Of a stretch of DNA of 64,000 nt, positions 8,344-16,977 are shown in pieces (position 1 is the first letter of the stretch; the number at the start of each line of letters is the position of its first letter). Source of the stretch: Leptolyngbya sp. PCC 7375 (GTDB taxonomy: Bacteria > Cyanobacteriota > Cyanobacteriia > Phormidesmidales > Phormidesmidaceae); NCBI RefSeq assembly GCF_000316115.1, contig NZ_JH993797.1, positions 7,599,961 through 7,663,960 of the forward strand, in the 5' to 3' direction. The notes beneath the pieces are model-generated. The model was not told where the DNA came from. It was given only the letters and a program-made list of their open reading frames with translations, and searched no databases. The position numbers and the translations under genes are program-made.

Positions 8344-8614
8344 CGATTTAATCCACACTGGTGCAATCAGTCCTTAGTATAGTTTTCGCTTATGTGTGTG
8401 ATAATTTCTTGGCTCACCAATGATGAAAGTGTGGCTACTGATGTAGTATTACCCGACGTCTTGTCTGAAAGATGCATCGTTAATACTCCGGTCATGCTGA
8501 TGGCAAACTAGCTTACTAAGCAGAGAAGGCCACATCGCTTTAGTCACAAATAATTGCCAAACTATACGGATGTACTTCGAGGATATATGAATCTAATTTA
8601 AGTTAACATCTGTT

Positions 8615-9238
8615 ATGGGTACGGATATTCCAGTTTTCGTAGAGTATAGAAAAATGCCCTCGAAAAAAGAGCTTCAGACCATTCTTCAAGACCGATATGG
8701 TATTAACAAAAATATTAGTCAATCCCTTGGTACTGAGGATTGTGAAAAATTACTAGCAACCCTTCAAAGTCAACCCAGTGTCGTTAAGCTTGTAGATTCC
8801 TTCGCTTCAAAGAATTCAGAGCTGAGTAATAAGAACCGGCATTACGATCGACTTCGAAGTAGTATAGAAAAGAAGCTGCAAAAGCTCCAGTCGGAATATC
8901 AGCAGTTAGAAGCGCAAAGCGCGACAATGGAGCAGACTAAGGCCGGTCTTTCTGAGCGTAAGCAAGTCATTACGAAGGAAACGGCTACCCTCCAGAAAGA
9001 AATTAAGCGTTTATCGACTGAAAAGTTGAATCTCAACTCTAAAGTTCAAACGCTAACAACACAAAACGATGAGCTTTTTGAGGCGAATGCTCAACTCAAA
9101 AAGGACAATAAAGAACTCAAAAATATCGTTGACCAAATCCGCTTGCGGCTGGCCCGAGATACTAAAATGCTGCTGCAGTATGAGGATAGTGAAATTCGTA
9201 AAGCATTGATTCGTCTGTTTAGATGGACGCTGGGGTAG
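8615..9238 (+). CDS. Coiled-coil protein of unknown function
   Basis: 207 aa. Residues 1-70 look globular and contain SKKELQTILQDRYGINKN. Residues 75-180 form one long coiled coil rich in K, E, Q and L heptads, and a short basic tail ends in RLFRWTLG. An internal ATG at 8654 is an alternative start. The gene is followed 11 bp later by a small basic protein gene on the same strand, so they probably form a unit. I do not recognise the family. Its place in a region of orphan antitoxins and an insertion sequence suggests an accessory, possibly defence-related, origin. Confidence 0.6.
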   Translation: MGTDIPVFVEYRKMPSKKELQTILQDRYGINKNISQSLGTEDCEKLLATLQSQPSVVKLVDSFASKNSELSNKNRHYDRLRSSIEKKLQKLQSEYQQLEAQSATMEQTKAGLSERKQVITKETATLQKEIKRLSTEKLNLNSKVQTLTTQNDELFEANAQLKKDNKELKNIVDQIRLRLARDTKMLLQYEDSEIRKALIRLFRWTLG

Positions 9239-9249
9239 AGGTTATCGCC

Positions 9250-9537
9250 ATGGCTACCAATAAACAGAAAAAAAGCCAAAAGCGTCTCTTCAGCGGTATG
9301 AGTTACTGGGAGATAAAGCGTTCAAATTCAAATCAACGTAGCAAGCTACCGAAGGAGGACCAAGCTTGGCTGGAAACGCAGGGATATAAAAATGCTGGAT
9401 GGGACAACGTTATTGCGCTTTATCAAAAAATCAACGAATTACTGCTGCAGTCTGATCCTAACGGAGATATAGACGAAAAGTTGTTTCTTAAAGCAGATCG
9501 TATTGGTAATAAGTATCTACCTGTGCAATTCAAATAG
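9250..9537 (+). CDS. Small basic hypothetical protein
   Basis: 95 aa from the ATG at 9250, which follows a GAGG stretch; an upstream start at 9223 would overlap the preceding gene. The N-terminus is lysine-rich (MATNKQKKSQKRLF), followed by WEIKRSNSNQRSKL and an acidic second half containing DPNGDIDEKLFLKADRIGNKY. No family recognised. The spacing suggests co-transcription with the coiled-coil gene. Confidence 0.5.
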   Translation: MATNKQKKSQKRLFSGMSYWEIKRSNSNQRSKLPKEDQAWLETQGYKNAGWDNVIALYQKINELLLQSDPNGDIDEKLFLKADRIGNKYLPVQFK

Positions 9538-9643
9538 CTTAAGACTAAAACCACTGCCCTACTTGAGATAGGGTTCTAGCCAGTCGATTTTTGGAAGTTG
9601 CTCACCTATCCTAGAGATCATCAGACGACATGGGGTTGAGGCC

Positions 9644-9898
9644 ATGGGGAACTACAAAATCAAAGTCAATATTGAAATCGTAGAAAGCGATGAGGCCATT
9701 AGTTCTGGTCCCGAAGAAATAGAGACCGGTGTGTTTGAGTTTAATATAAGCCCAGAGGCCGCTACTAGCATTGATGCGTGTGAACAAGCCTTGTTAAGTA
9801 CGAATTATCCAGCATTACGCTCAGCATTGGCTCATCACCTTGAAACACTCTCTCAAAAAAAACGAAAACGGCATCAACCGCAGGGATTTGGGAAATAA
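9644..9898 (+). CDS. ISKra4-type transposase ORF A
   Basis: 84 aa, starting MGNYKIKVNIEIVESDEA and ending in a basic tail (SQKKRKRHQPQGFGK). Near its end the DNA contains eight A in a row (9855-9862), giving the heptamer A AAA AAA in the zero frame. A -1 shift there enters the upstream extension of ORF B, which is open from 9844. This gives a continuous product reading ...LSQKK then TKTASTAGIWEITKSPYR and on into ORF B. The layout is that of transposons using programmed frameshifting or transcript slippage to make the full transposase. Confidence 0.6.
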   Translation: MGNYKIKVNIEIVESDEAISSGPEEIETGVFEFNISPEAATSIDACEQALLSTNYPALRSALAHHLETLSQKKRKRHQPQGFGK

Positions 9899-11168
9899 CC
9901 AAGAGCCCGTATCGGGTGGATGGGGAAATCGGTCGCTTTGAGTTTATGTCGTATACAGCCGTTGAATCTTCTGGGAATCAACCATCGAACCGAGTCAACA
10001 CACTATATGGATCCCTACCAGGCAAAAGCTGGTATCGCACGATGGGCTTTAAGGAGATTGCCTACACCCACGGGAGTACGACTGAATCGTACCGGAAAAC
10101 GAGTGCGTGGCTCAATCGAATCCGTCATCAAGTGACCGGGGGAACCCCGTCGAGAACGATGCAAGACAGTAGTGAGCGAGAAGGCACCCGTGTGCTCAAT
10201 CACTTGACTCAGGCCAGTGAAGCCATCCTGAAAACCCATGGTGTCATCGGCAACACACTGCCTGCGGCTGTCGTCGCCTCTGCCAATGAGAGTAAGCCTG
10301 TCCATCTGGCTCCAGACGTAGTCTCCGCTGTCATCGAGCAGTGTGGCAAAACCGAGTTGATTCGCCAACAGATGACGGCCAATCCCATCCCCTATGAGAG
10401 CCCCCATCATAGCCTCAACATTTCGATTGATGATGTCGGGGTGAAACGTCAGAGGGACCAGCGACCAGCCAGTGTTCCAGAGACACCCACCGCCCGCAAG
10501 TATGCCTATCAAACGGTGGTCCATATCGAAAATCAACTCGGTAGCTATCGATTGAATGCCCTTGGCTTGACGACAATGTTAACCATGCTGTTGGCCTTTT
10601 TACTCCACAATGACCTCCTTCAAGGCCCTATCGTATTCTTTGCCGATGGACAGCGAAGCTTGCATGGCGCGATTCTGACCACCTTTGCTGGGGTGTCTGC
10701 ACTACAGTTGATCTTGGACTGGTATCATCTCCATGAGAAATGTAAACAACTGCTTAGTCTCGCCTGTCAGGGTAGACGTCTGCGTAATACACACTTGACT
10801 CACCTGGCAGCCCTGCTCTGGCATGGATTAGTCGATGCAGCTTTGGTTTACCTTGAGTTCATTGACCCAGACCATCTCAAAGATACAACCGCTATCGATA
10901 AACTCCAAGGCTATCTGCGTCGGAACAAACCTCACATTCCTTGTTATTGTGTGCGTAAACAGCTGGGATTGAGAAATTCCAGCAACCGAGGTGAAAAGGC
11001 GAATGATTTATTGGTCTCCTCACGACAAAACACAATGGGATGAGTTGGTCTAAAACGGGGTCAGTTGCCTTGGCTGCTTTAACAGCGCTTGTTTCGAATC
11101 AAGAAGCTACCCATTGGTTCAGGACCGGGAAGCTCAATTTTAAGTTGGTACCTCATCCCGTAAAGTAA
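9844..11168 (+). pseudogene. ISKra4-type transposase ORF B, C-terminal frameshift
   Basis: The long frame (GTG at 9916, but open from 9844) encodes the catalytic part, including SIDDVGVKRQRDQRP, FFADGQRSLHG and LILDWYHLHEKCKQL, which carry the acidic residues typical of this DDE family. The frame stops at 11041-11043 with RQNTMG. The expected end (RQKHNGMSWSKTGSVALAAL and onward to LVPHPVK) is present in the -1 frame and stops at 11168. One A is missing from the run at 11027-11030. Loss of the last 45 or so residues probably inactivates the enzyme. Confidence 0.7.
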
Positions 11169-11224
11169 TTGCACAGGTAGATAAGTATCAAACGCCAGAA
11201 GAAATTGCTGAGTTCGAGAAAGCG

Positions 11225-12250
11225 TTGAACGAAGTCGAATTGGCATTTTTTACTGAAATTGCTCAATTAAGAAAGTCAATTTCTGGAAATGTTGACAAAG
11301 TGGAACTATCCAATAACCTTCAAAAGGTGAAATTCACATCTCAAGTGTTAAAAAAAGCACTATCTCAAAAGAACGATATTAATTATAAGATTGGTAATCT
11401 CTATCCGTTTCCTTTAGCTTATCCTTACCGGAATATCTATGTTGAGCGAGAGTATGCTGCCACATATGACCGCCAAATGAAGTATGGTGAACATCTTTTA
11501 TCGTTTTTAGCGTCTGTAGGAATGAGTCTTGTATTTGAATATCGAGACTATATTAATCATCCACTTGATGATTTTTGCTCTCAGATTAAAGATGGACTTG
11601 CTAGCGGTTTATCGCCAGGACATTGGCGAAGATTATTACAAACCTCATGCAATATCTTAAGAGAGGTTGATAATACCCCACTAGCAAATAATTTTTCGGC
11701 AATATGGTTTAAGGGGAGAGGTAAAAAAGAATCAGAGTTCGCTAAAAACACACGTCAATATATTGTTGAAAGACTTAATGATTTCAAGCATGGTAGAGGC
11801 CCTGTAAACACTAATGAATATAAAGAATTTGTTGAAAAGCAATCTATTTATATAAATGCCTTACTTGAGGATCTTGACTTCATAAGTCAATGCGAAATGG
11901 TCGTAATTGACGATATTGATACTGAATGGTCTACAGGAAAAATAATTTATAAGGCGAGTCTTCTTAGAGGGGATCATCCTGTATTTGAAAGGGTAGAATT
12001 TGAGGCTGATAAATCATTGAGTAAAGAGAAGCTATATATACGTTTTAATGCTGAATCTATTAGTTTGTATCCGTTCTTGAGCTTCCTGTATAATTCAGGA
12101 ACAAAAAAACTAGAGATATTTAGCTTTGACAAAAAAGATAATAATGGTTTGATGTTGAAAAGTTTCGAGTCTGGCACTGCTATAAACTCCAAGCAGGTGT
12201 ATCACGATTTTAGATTCTGGTTAAATGTTGTTGATGAAAATTCCGAATAA
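11225..12250 (+). CDS. AT-rich unknown protein with an RX5H (HEPN-like) motif
   Basis: 341 aa from TTG at 11225; the frame is open upstream to about 11144, reading KVIAQVDKYQTPEEIAEFEK before the present start, so the true N-terminus was probably removed by the insertion sequence. The part around residues 56-100 (YPFPLAYPYRN...HLLSFLASVGMSL) resembles an accessory domain found beside kinase or nuclease modules. Residues 183-189 read RLNDFKH, which fits the RX4-6H motif of HEPN ribonucleases. The C-terminal third contains a YPFLSFLYN segment and beta-rich sequence. Base composition is clearly more AT-rich than in neighbouring genes, suggesting transfer. No function is assigned. Confidence 0.6.
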   Translation: MNEVELAFFTEIAQLRKSISGNVDKVELSNNLQKVKFTSQVLKKALSQKNDINYKIGNLYPFPLAYPYRNIYVEREYAATYDRQMKYGEHLLSFLASVGMSLVFEYRDYINHPLDDFCSQIKDGLASGLSPGHWRRLLQTSCNILREVDNTPLANNFSAIWFKGRGKKESEFAKNTRQYIVERLNDFKHGRGPVNTNEYKEFVEKQSIYINALLEDLDFISQCEMVVIDDIDTEWSTGKIIYKASLLRGDHPVFERVEFEADKSLSKEKLYIRFNAESISLYPFLSFLYNSGTKKLEIFSFDKKDNNGLMLKSFESGTAINSKQVYHDFRFWLNVVDENSE

Positions 12251-12419
12251 CAACTCACATGCTGCTGATTGTATGATTTTTTAGTTGAGTCTTAGGAGAT
12301 TTTCTGTCGCGGTTGATTGGTAGTGTAGATGTAACCCGATAAAAAAACTCGATTGATACATTAGACTTAAGACTTAATCTGAAACACTAGAACCCTTGTG
12401 GGAAAAGAGTTTCAGGAAA

Positions 12420-12442
12420 ATAAGTATAGACCAAATACTTAT
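12420..12442. promoter_or_regulatory. Operator-like dyad upstream of the peptide-type ABC operon
   Basis: ATAAGTAT, seven bases, then ATACTTAT form a perfect 8-bp inverted repeat about 190 bp before the binding-protein gene. It is a plausible regulator site. The rest of the 12251-12632 gap holds no ORF that I can support. Confidence 0.4.
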
Positions 12443-12632
12443 AGGGTCAGATTTTGACACCATTTTGATTGATCGCTTTTATTTCCAATTAAGTCTATTT
12501 TTTGAGTTGACTCGAATTGCTTAGTCTTCTTCAAATCTTCCCGATTTCTTCCCGAATTTTTCCTGAAAAACTTCGCCTGTCTGGCCTAACCTGCTGCCAG
12601 TTAAACATCTTTGTCAGCGAAGGAGTCAGGCA

Positions 12633-14324
12633 ATGCGGCGACGAGACCTACTAAAACGCGGTACAGCATTTACTGGAGGCGTATCCCTAGCAGCTTTGAT
12701 TAATGCCTGTGCTTCATCATCCAAACCTGCCGCTGAGTCAACCGAAGGTGCAACCACTGCTGACCCTGGCAAAGGCTCTGAACCAGCTGTACTTACCGTT
12801 GTCCAAGGTGGTGGCTTTCCCAATGGTCTGGACCTGCACCAAGTGGGTACTAACCGCCCCGCCTACGGTATCTCCTGGTGCCTCTACGATCGCCTCGTCA
12901 CCTTTGGCACCAAAACTCTAGACGACGGTTCCCTCTCCTATGACTACACCGTCATCGAACCCGAGCTAGCCGAATCCTGGACTGTCGCTGATGATGAGCT
13001 ATCCGTCACCTTTAATCTGCGCAAAGACGCCACCTTCCACGATGGCACCCCTGTCACCGCCAAGGACGTGAAATGGTCCTACGACCGGGCTGTGTCCGTC
13101 GGTGGCTTTCCCTCATTTCAGATGAAAGCAGGAGCCCTGGAAAGTCCTGACCAGTTTGTCGTTGTGGATGACCATACCTTCCAAGTCAACTTCCTCAGAA
13201 AGGATAAGCTTACTCTTATGGACATGGCGGTACCCATCCCTGCCATCATGAACTCTGCTCTGATTCAACCTAATGCTAGTGAAGCAGACCCTTGGGGACT
13301 GGAGTGGACCAACGCCAATCCAGCTGGCAGTGGTGCCTATAAGCTAGATACCTTTGCTCCCGAAGAGCGAGTCGTATTGGTGCGCAATGATGACTGGAAA
13401 TCTGGTCCTGCCCCTGCTATTGAAAAGATTATTTGGCTGAATGTGCCTGAGTCAGGTAATCGTCGTGCCTTGCTAGAAAAGGGTGATGTGGATATTAACT
13501 ATGAAGTATCTGAAAAAGACATTAGCGAACTCAAAGCCATGGGTAAGCACACGGTTGTTTCTACACCGATTGAGAATTGTCTCTACACCATTGACCTGAA
13601 TTCGCAACCGGAGCTGGACGGTGCACCCAATCCCTTTAGCGATGTCAAAGTACGACAGGCGGTGGCCTATGCTATGCCCTATGATGCCATTGTAGACACG
13701 GCCCTCTATGGCGAGTGTGTCAAAATGTATGGAGGGGAGAGTTTGGAGCCCAAGAGTATTGACTGGCCCCAACCTTATCCTTACAACACTGATATGGCGA
13801 AGGCCAAAGAACTGATGGCGGAGTCGGGCTACCCAGATGGCTTTGATACGACACTGGCTTTTAATTTGGGTACTCAAGAATGGGCGGAACCCCTCTGTGT
13901 ATTGGTAAAAGAGTCCCTGGCGGAAATTGGCATTAATGCTACTTTGGAAAAAGTTCCTGGCTCCAACTTTCGAGCTGTGCTGGTGGAGAAGAATCGCCCG
14001 ATGATTGTTAACAACTTTGGTGGTTGGCTTAACTATCCTGATTACTTCTTCTTCTATTCGTACCATGGGCAGAATGCCACCTTTAACGGTAGTTCTTATC
14101 AGAATCCGGAGCTGGACAAGCTGGTGGATAAGGCGTTGGCTACAGAACCAGGGGAACCGGAGTATGAGAAGAGTGTTAAGGGGTTCCTGAAGATTGCGTT
14201 TGAAGAGATGCCTCGGATTGTGGTGGCACAGCCGTATTTGTCGGTGGCGATGCAGCCTGGTGTGAGTGGGTATCAGTATTGGTTCCACAGGCAGTTGGAT
14301 TATCGACAGTTGAAGAAGGCTTAG
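12633..14324 (+). CDS. Family 5 extracellular solute-binding protein (peptide/nickel-type ABC importer)
   Basis: 563 aa. The N-terminus MRRRDLLKRGTAFTGG has a twin-arginine motif, and ALINAC ends in a cysteine in lipobox-like position (C26), so export by Tat and lipid anchoring are likely. The mature part has the SBP_bac_5 pattern: PELAESWTVADDELSVTFNL, then FHDGTPVTAKDVKWSYDR and VRQAVAYAMPYDAIV. It opens a five-gene set (binding protein, two permeases, two ATPases). The ligand may be a peptide, an opine-like compound or a nickel chelate; sequence does not decide. Confidence 0.88.
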   Translation: MRRRDLLKRGTAFTGGVSLAALINACASSSKPAAESTEGATTADPGKGSEPAVLTVVQGGGFPNGLDLHQVGTNRPAYGISWCLYDRLVTFGTKTLDDGSLSYDYTVIEPELAESWTVADDELSVTFNLRKDATFHDGTPVTAKDVKWSYDRAVSVGGFPSFQMKAGALESPDQFVVVDDHTFQVNFLRKDKLTLMDMAVPIPAIMNSALIQPNASEADPWGLEWTNANPAGSGAYKLDTFAPEERVVLVRNDDWKSGPAPAIEKIIWLNVPESGNRRALLEKGDVDINYEVSEKDISELKAMGKHTVVSTPIENCLYTIDLNSQPELDGAPNPFSDVKVRQAVAYAMPYDAIVDTALYGECVKMYGGESLEPKSIDWPQPYPYNTDMAKAKELMAESGYPDGFDTTLAFNLGTQEWAEPLCVLVKESLAEIGINATLEKVPGSNFRAVLVEKNRPMIVNNFGGWLNYPDYFFFYSYHGQNATFNGSSYQNPELDKLVDKALATEPGEPEYEKSVKGFLKIAFEEMPRIVVAQPYLSVAMQPGVSGYQYWFHRQLDYRQLKKA

Positions 14325-14379
14325 GATTGGAGGGTTAGTGAACTCTGGAAGGTGACGTCCTAAAGGATATTGCTTTCCT

Positions 14380-14515
14380 GGGAATTGCCCTCTCCCTAAA
14401 TCCCTCTCCCTGGGTAGAGGGACTTTGAGAATTAGGTCTCTTTCTCCTCAAGGTAAACTGATTTTTAGTTAACTTCCCTTCTCCCCCAGGGAGAAGGGGC
14501 TGGGGATGATGGTAA
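14380..14515. repeat. Interspersed palindromic repeat (CTTCTCCC...GGGAGAAG type)
   Basis: CCCTTCTCCC and GGGAGAAGGGG pair to form a hairpin at 14476-14499, followed by CTGGGGATGA. The first part of the gap has a second imperfect copy (CCCTCTCCC...GGGTAGAGGG, 14390-14425). The same unit occurs at 31537-31570. It separates the binding-protein gene from the permeases and could modulate expression between them. Confidence 0.6.
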
Positions 14516-14544
14516 ATCATACGGTCAAATAAACCACTCTAACC

Positions 14545-15573
14545 ATGTCTCGTCCCTCCACACTCTCCATTGTCATTCGTCGTATCATCGCTGCAATCCC
14601 TAGCGTTCTCGGCGTTATTATCGTCACGTTTATTCTTACCCGTGCGCTGCCGGGTGACCCTGCGGCCTATTTTGCTGGACCAGCGGCTACGCAAGAAGCG
14701 ATTGATCAAATTCGAGAAACCTTAGGTCTGAATCGTAGTCTGCCTGAGCAGTTTTTTATCTATGTAGGAGAACTGCTGCGAGGAGACTTGGGTAACTCTT
14801 TGACTACGGGGCAAACCGTTGTATCAGATTTACTCACGCGATTGCCTGCTTCGCTGGAACTGACCCTGGCAGGGTTAATCTTTTCACTTACGTTAGCCTT
14901 ACCCTTAGGAATCTTGGCAGCCACTCGTCCTGGATCGTGGATAGACCATGGGGTGAGGGTTTTAGCAACAGCCGGGGTGTCACTGCCTACATTTTTTACA
15001 GGGTTGTTGCTGATTTATGTGTTTTATTTTCGCCTGGGTCTAGCCCCAGCCCCCTTGGGGCGGCTGGCGATTCTTTATGCTTCACCAGATCAGGTGACGG
15101 GATTGTTTTTGGTGGATAGTTTGCTGGTTGGGGAATGGGAAACGTTTCGAGCGGCGTTTGGCCAGCTGTTATTGCCCGCAGTTACCTTAGGCCTGTTTGC
15201 TCTGGCTCCTTTAGCGCGAGTAACTCGGGCATCAATGCTGAGCGTATTGTCTAGTGATTTTATTCGTACGGCCCGAGCCAGTGGGTTAGCACCCCATAGG
15301 ATTCTGTTTGGCTATGGGTTTCGGAATGCCATGCTGCCGGTGGTAACCACATTGGGAGTGGTGTTTTCCTTTTTGTTGGGGGCCAATGTGTTAGTGGAGA
15401 AAGTGTTTGCCTGGCCTGGGATTGGTTCATACGCAGTGTCTGCCCTGATTGCTTCGGACTATGCAGCAGTTCAGGGGTTTGTGCTGACGATGGCTTTGCT
15501 TTATGTGGTTCTGAACTTATTAATTGATTTGTTGTACACCGTGATTGATCCTCGTGCAGGAGTGGAGTCATGA
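14545..15573 (+). CDS. ABC transporter permease, DppB type
   Basis: 342 aa, six predicted membrane helices. The N-terminus RRIIAAIPSVLGVIIVTFIL, followed by LPGDPAAY, is characteristic of DppB/OppB permeases. The EAA loop is visible as RTARASGLAPHRILFGYGFR. The product forms the membrane channel with the next gene product. Its stop overlaps the next start by 4 bp (ATGA), which indicates translational coupling. Confidence 0.9.
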   Translation: MSRPSTLSIVIRRIIAAIPSVLGVIIVTFILTRALPGDPAAYFAGPAATQEAIDQIRETLGLNRSLPEQFFIYVGELLRGDLGNSLTTGQTVVSDLLTRLPASLELTLAGLIFSLTLALPLGILAATRPGSWIDHGVRVLATAGVSLPTFFTGLLLIYVFYFRLGLAPAPLGRLAILYASPDQVTGLFLVDSLLVGEWETFRAAFGQLLLPAVTLGLFALAPLARVTRASMLSVLSSDFIRTARASGLAPHRILFGYGFRNAMLPVVTTLGVVFSFLLGANVLVEKVFAWPGIGSYAVSALIASDYAAVQGFVLTMALLYVVLNLLIDLLYTVIDPRAGVES

Positions 15574-16436
15574 CCCTATCTCAAACAATTCCCAAATCTT
15601 CACTGGCCCAGGCTCGCTATATTATCGGCGAGAATGTAGTCACATTTGGGGCATTTTTATTGTTCTTTGTGTTTGTACTGTTTGCCCTGTTTGGCGATGC
15701 GATCGCACCCTACGATCCCGTCGCTAGCAACGCAGCTGTTGCCCTATCTTCCCCCACAGCCGCCCATTGGTTTGGCACCGATGACCTCGGTCGGGATGTG
15801 CTAAGCCGGGTGCTGGTGGCGACTCGGTTGGACCTGGGCATTGCTGTAGTGGCAGTGGCACTGTCCTTTGCACTGGGCAGTATTTTAGGAACTTGTTCAG
15901 GATATTTTGGCGGGTGGTGCGATCGCATCATCAGCCGTATCATTGATACCCTGATGGCATTCCCCCTATTTATCCTGGCCATGGGTTTGGTCGCCGCCTT
16001 GGGCAACACCGTTGAAAACATCATCTATGCCACAGCCGTCATCAATCTTCCCCTATATACCCGTGTGGTACGGGCCGAGATTTTAGTGCGTCGAGATGCG
16101 GGCTATGTAGAGGCTGCAAGACTGGCGGGCAATGGCCATCTGCGGATTATGGCCGCCCATCTGTTCCCCAATGTGTTGCCGGTAATGATGGTGCATATTT
16201 CGTTGAATATGGGCTGGGCCATTTTGAATGCAGCGGGGTTGTCGTTTATTGGCTTAGGGGTCAGGCCGCCAACACCGGAATGGGGGATTATGGTGGCAGA
16301 AGGAGCAACATATATTATCTCGGGAGAATGGTGGCTGGCAGTTTTTCCCGGTGCGGTGCTGATGCTAGCAGTGTTTTGTTTTAATCTGCTGGGCGATGGT
16401 TTAAGAGATTTGATTGATCCGAGGATGAGGACTTAA
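15570..16436 (+). CDS. ABC transporter permease, DppC type
   Basis: 288 aa. The DppC/OppC hallmarks are present: an N-terminal cytoplasmic segment and helix, then HWFGTDDLGRDVLSRVL, five further helices and an EAA loop around YVEAARLAGNGHLRIMAAHL with FPNVLPVMMV. The C-terminal GVRPPTPEWGIMVAEG and GDGLRDLIDPRMR are family signatures. The start overlaps the DppB-type gene by 4 bp. Confidence 0.9.
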   Translation: MTLSQTIPKSSLAQARYIIGENVVTFGAFLLFFVFVLFALFGDAIAPYDPVASNAAVALSSPTAAHWFGTDDLGRDVLSRVLVATRLDLGIAVVAVALSFALGSILGTCSGYFGGWCDRIISRIIDTLMAFPLFILAMGLVAALGNTVENIIYATAVINLPLYTRVVRAEILVRRDAGYVEAARLAGNGHLRIMAAHLFPNVLPVMMVHISLNMGWAILNAAGLSFIGLGVRPPTPEWGIMVAEGATYIISGEWWLAVFPGAVLMLAVFCFNLLGDGLRDLIDPRMRT

Positions 16437-16474
16437 GGCCATGGGAATCAAATTTAAAATCCTCCAAAGGCTTG

Positions 16475-16580
16475 GCGATATCCGGCTCCCCTTCGGAAGG
16501 GGAACCGTCAGGGAGGGGTTTTCGACACTGGTGCTATCGGTCGAGACCCCTCCGCCTTCGGCACCTCCCCTTCTAAAGGT
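16475..16580. repeat. Interspersed repeat R1, copy 1
   Basis: This copy contains GTGCTATCGGTCGAGACCCC, then TCCGCCTTCGGCACCTCCCC, preceded by a CTCCCCTTCGGAAGGGGA hairpin. A clearly related copy lies at 30657-30815. It lies in the 541-bp gap between permease and ATPase genes of one operon. Confidence 0.65.
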
Positions 16581-16639
16581 AGGGTCGTTTCATGTTCACC
16601 AGAGAAAATCTGTAAGGCTTATTACTTCGTTCATACTGA

Positions 16640-16790
16640 ATCGAGATATGATCGGAGGGAACCAAAACCGGTTGCGTGGGGTCCCTCCGAGTTCACGTTC
16701 GGCTGAGCTCACGTCGAAGCCCAAACCCCCATGGCTAGGGCCGGGAGGCCGCCCTAGAACCCACCCTACTGAGTTGTCCTTAATTGCATA
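16640..16790. repeat. Further palindromic repeat segment in the permease-ATPase gap
   Basis: The segment contains GTTCGGCTGAGCTCACGTCG (16697 onward), and GGCCGGGAGGCCGCC and similar inverted elements. A related GGTTCGGCTAAGCTCACCG stretch is found inside the giant coding sequence at 60026. No gene is visible in 16437-16977. Confidence 0.5.
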
Positions 16791-16977
16791 AATAGGGGTT
16801 GCGGCGGGGACGATTAATCAGGTTATCGCATTGTTGTTTGACCCACCTCCAAGTAGAGCATGCTTTTCCTCAAATGAGCTTTCAATGCCTTCAGATTTTC
16901 TGTCCAGACAATGAAACAGCCTCCCCTCTAGAAGGGGAGGACAGTATTGCAGCAGTTAGACTCGTAAGCACTAACGC

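Larger units (their letters stand above)
9644..11168 (+). mobile_element. ISKra4-family insertion sequence (inactive copy likely)
   Basis: Two consecutive reading frames encode a transposase of the ISKra4 group: a short ORF A (9644-9898) and a long ORF B (9844-11043, with the C-terminus continuing in another frame to 11168). A weak pair of possible ends is GGGGTTGAGG near 9632 and the complement of CCTCATCCC near 11151-11159, but no target duplication is visible, so the exact borders are uncertain. The sequence right of the element is open in frame into the next gene, so the insertion may have cut that gene. Confidence 0.7.

Noticed and set aside
10015..10536. 173-aa minus-strand ORF
   Set aside because: Shadow of the transposase frame.
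11022..11043. Programmed frameshift at the transposase C-terminus
   Set aside because: CAAAACAC is a poor slippery sequence compared with the A8 site, so a one-base deletion is more likely.
12424..12438. GTA...TAC pair upstream of the ABC operon as an NtcA box
   Set aside because: The spacer is nine bases instead of eight; the dyad description fits better.
13473..14288. 271-aa minus-strand ORF opposite the solute-binding protein gene
   Set aside because: It is antisense to a clear SBP_bac_5 gene, has His/Arg/Ile-rich sequence without family features and is a codon-bias shadow.
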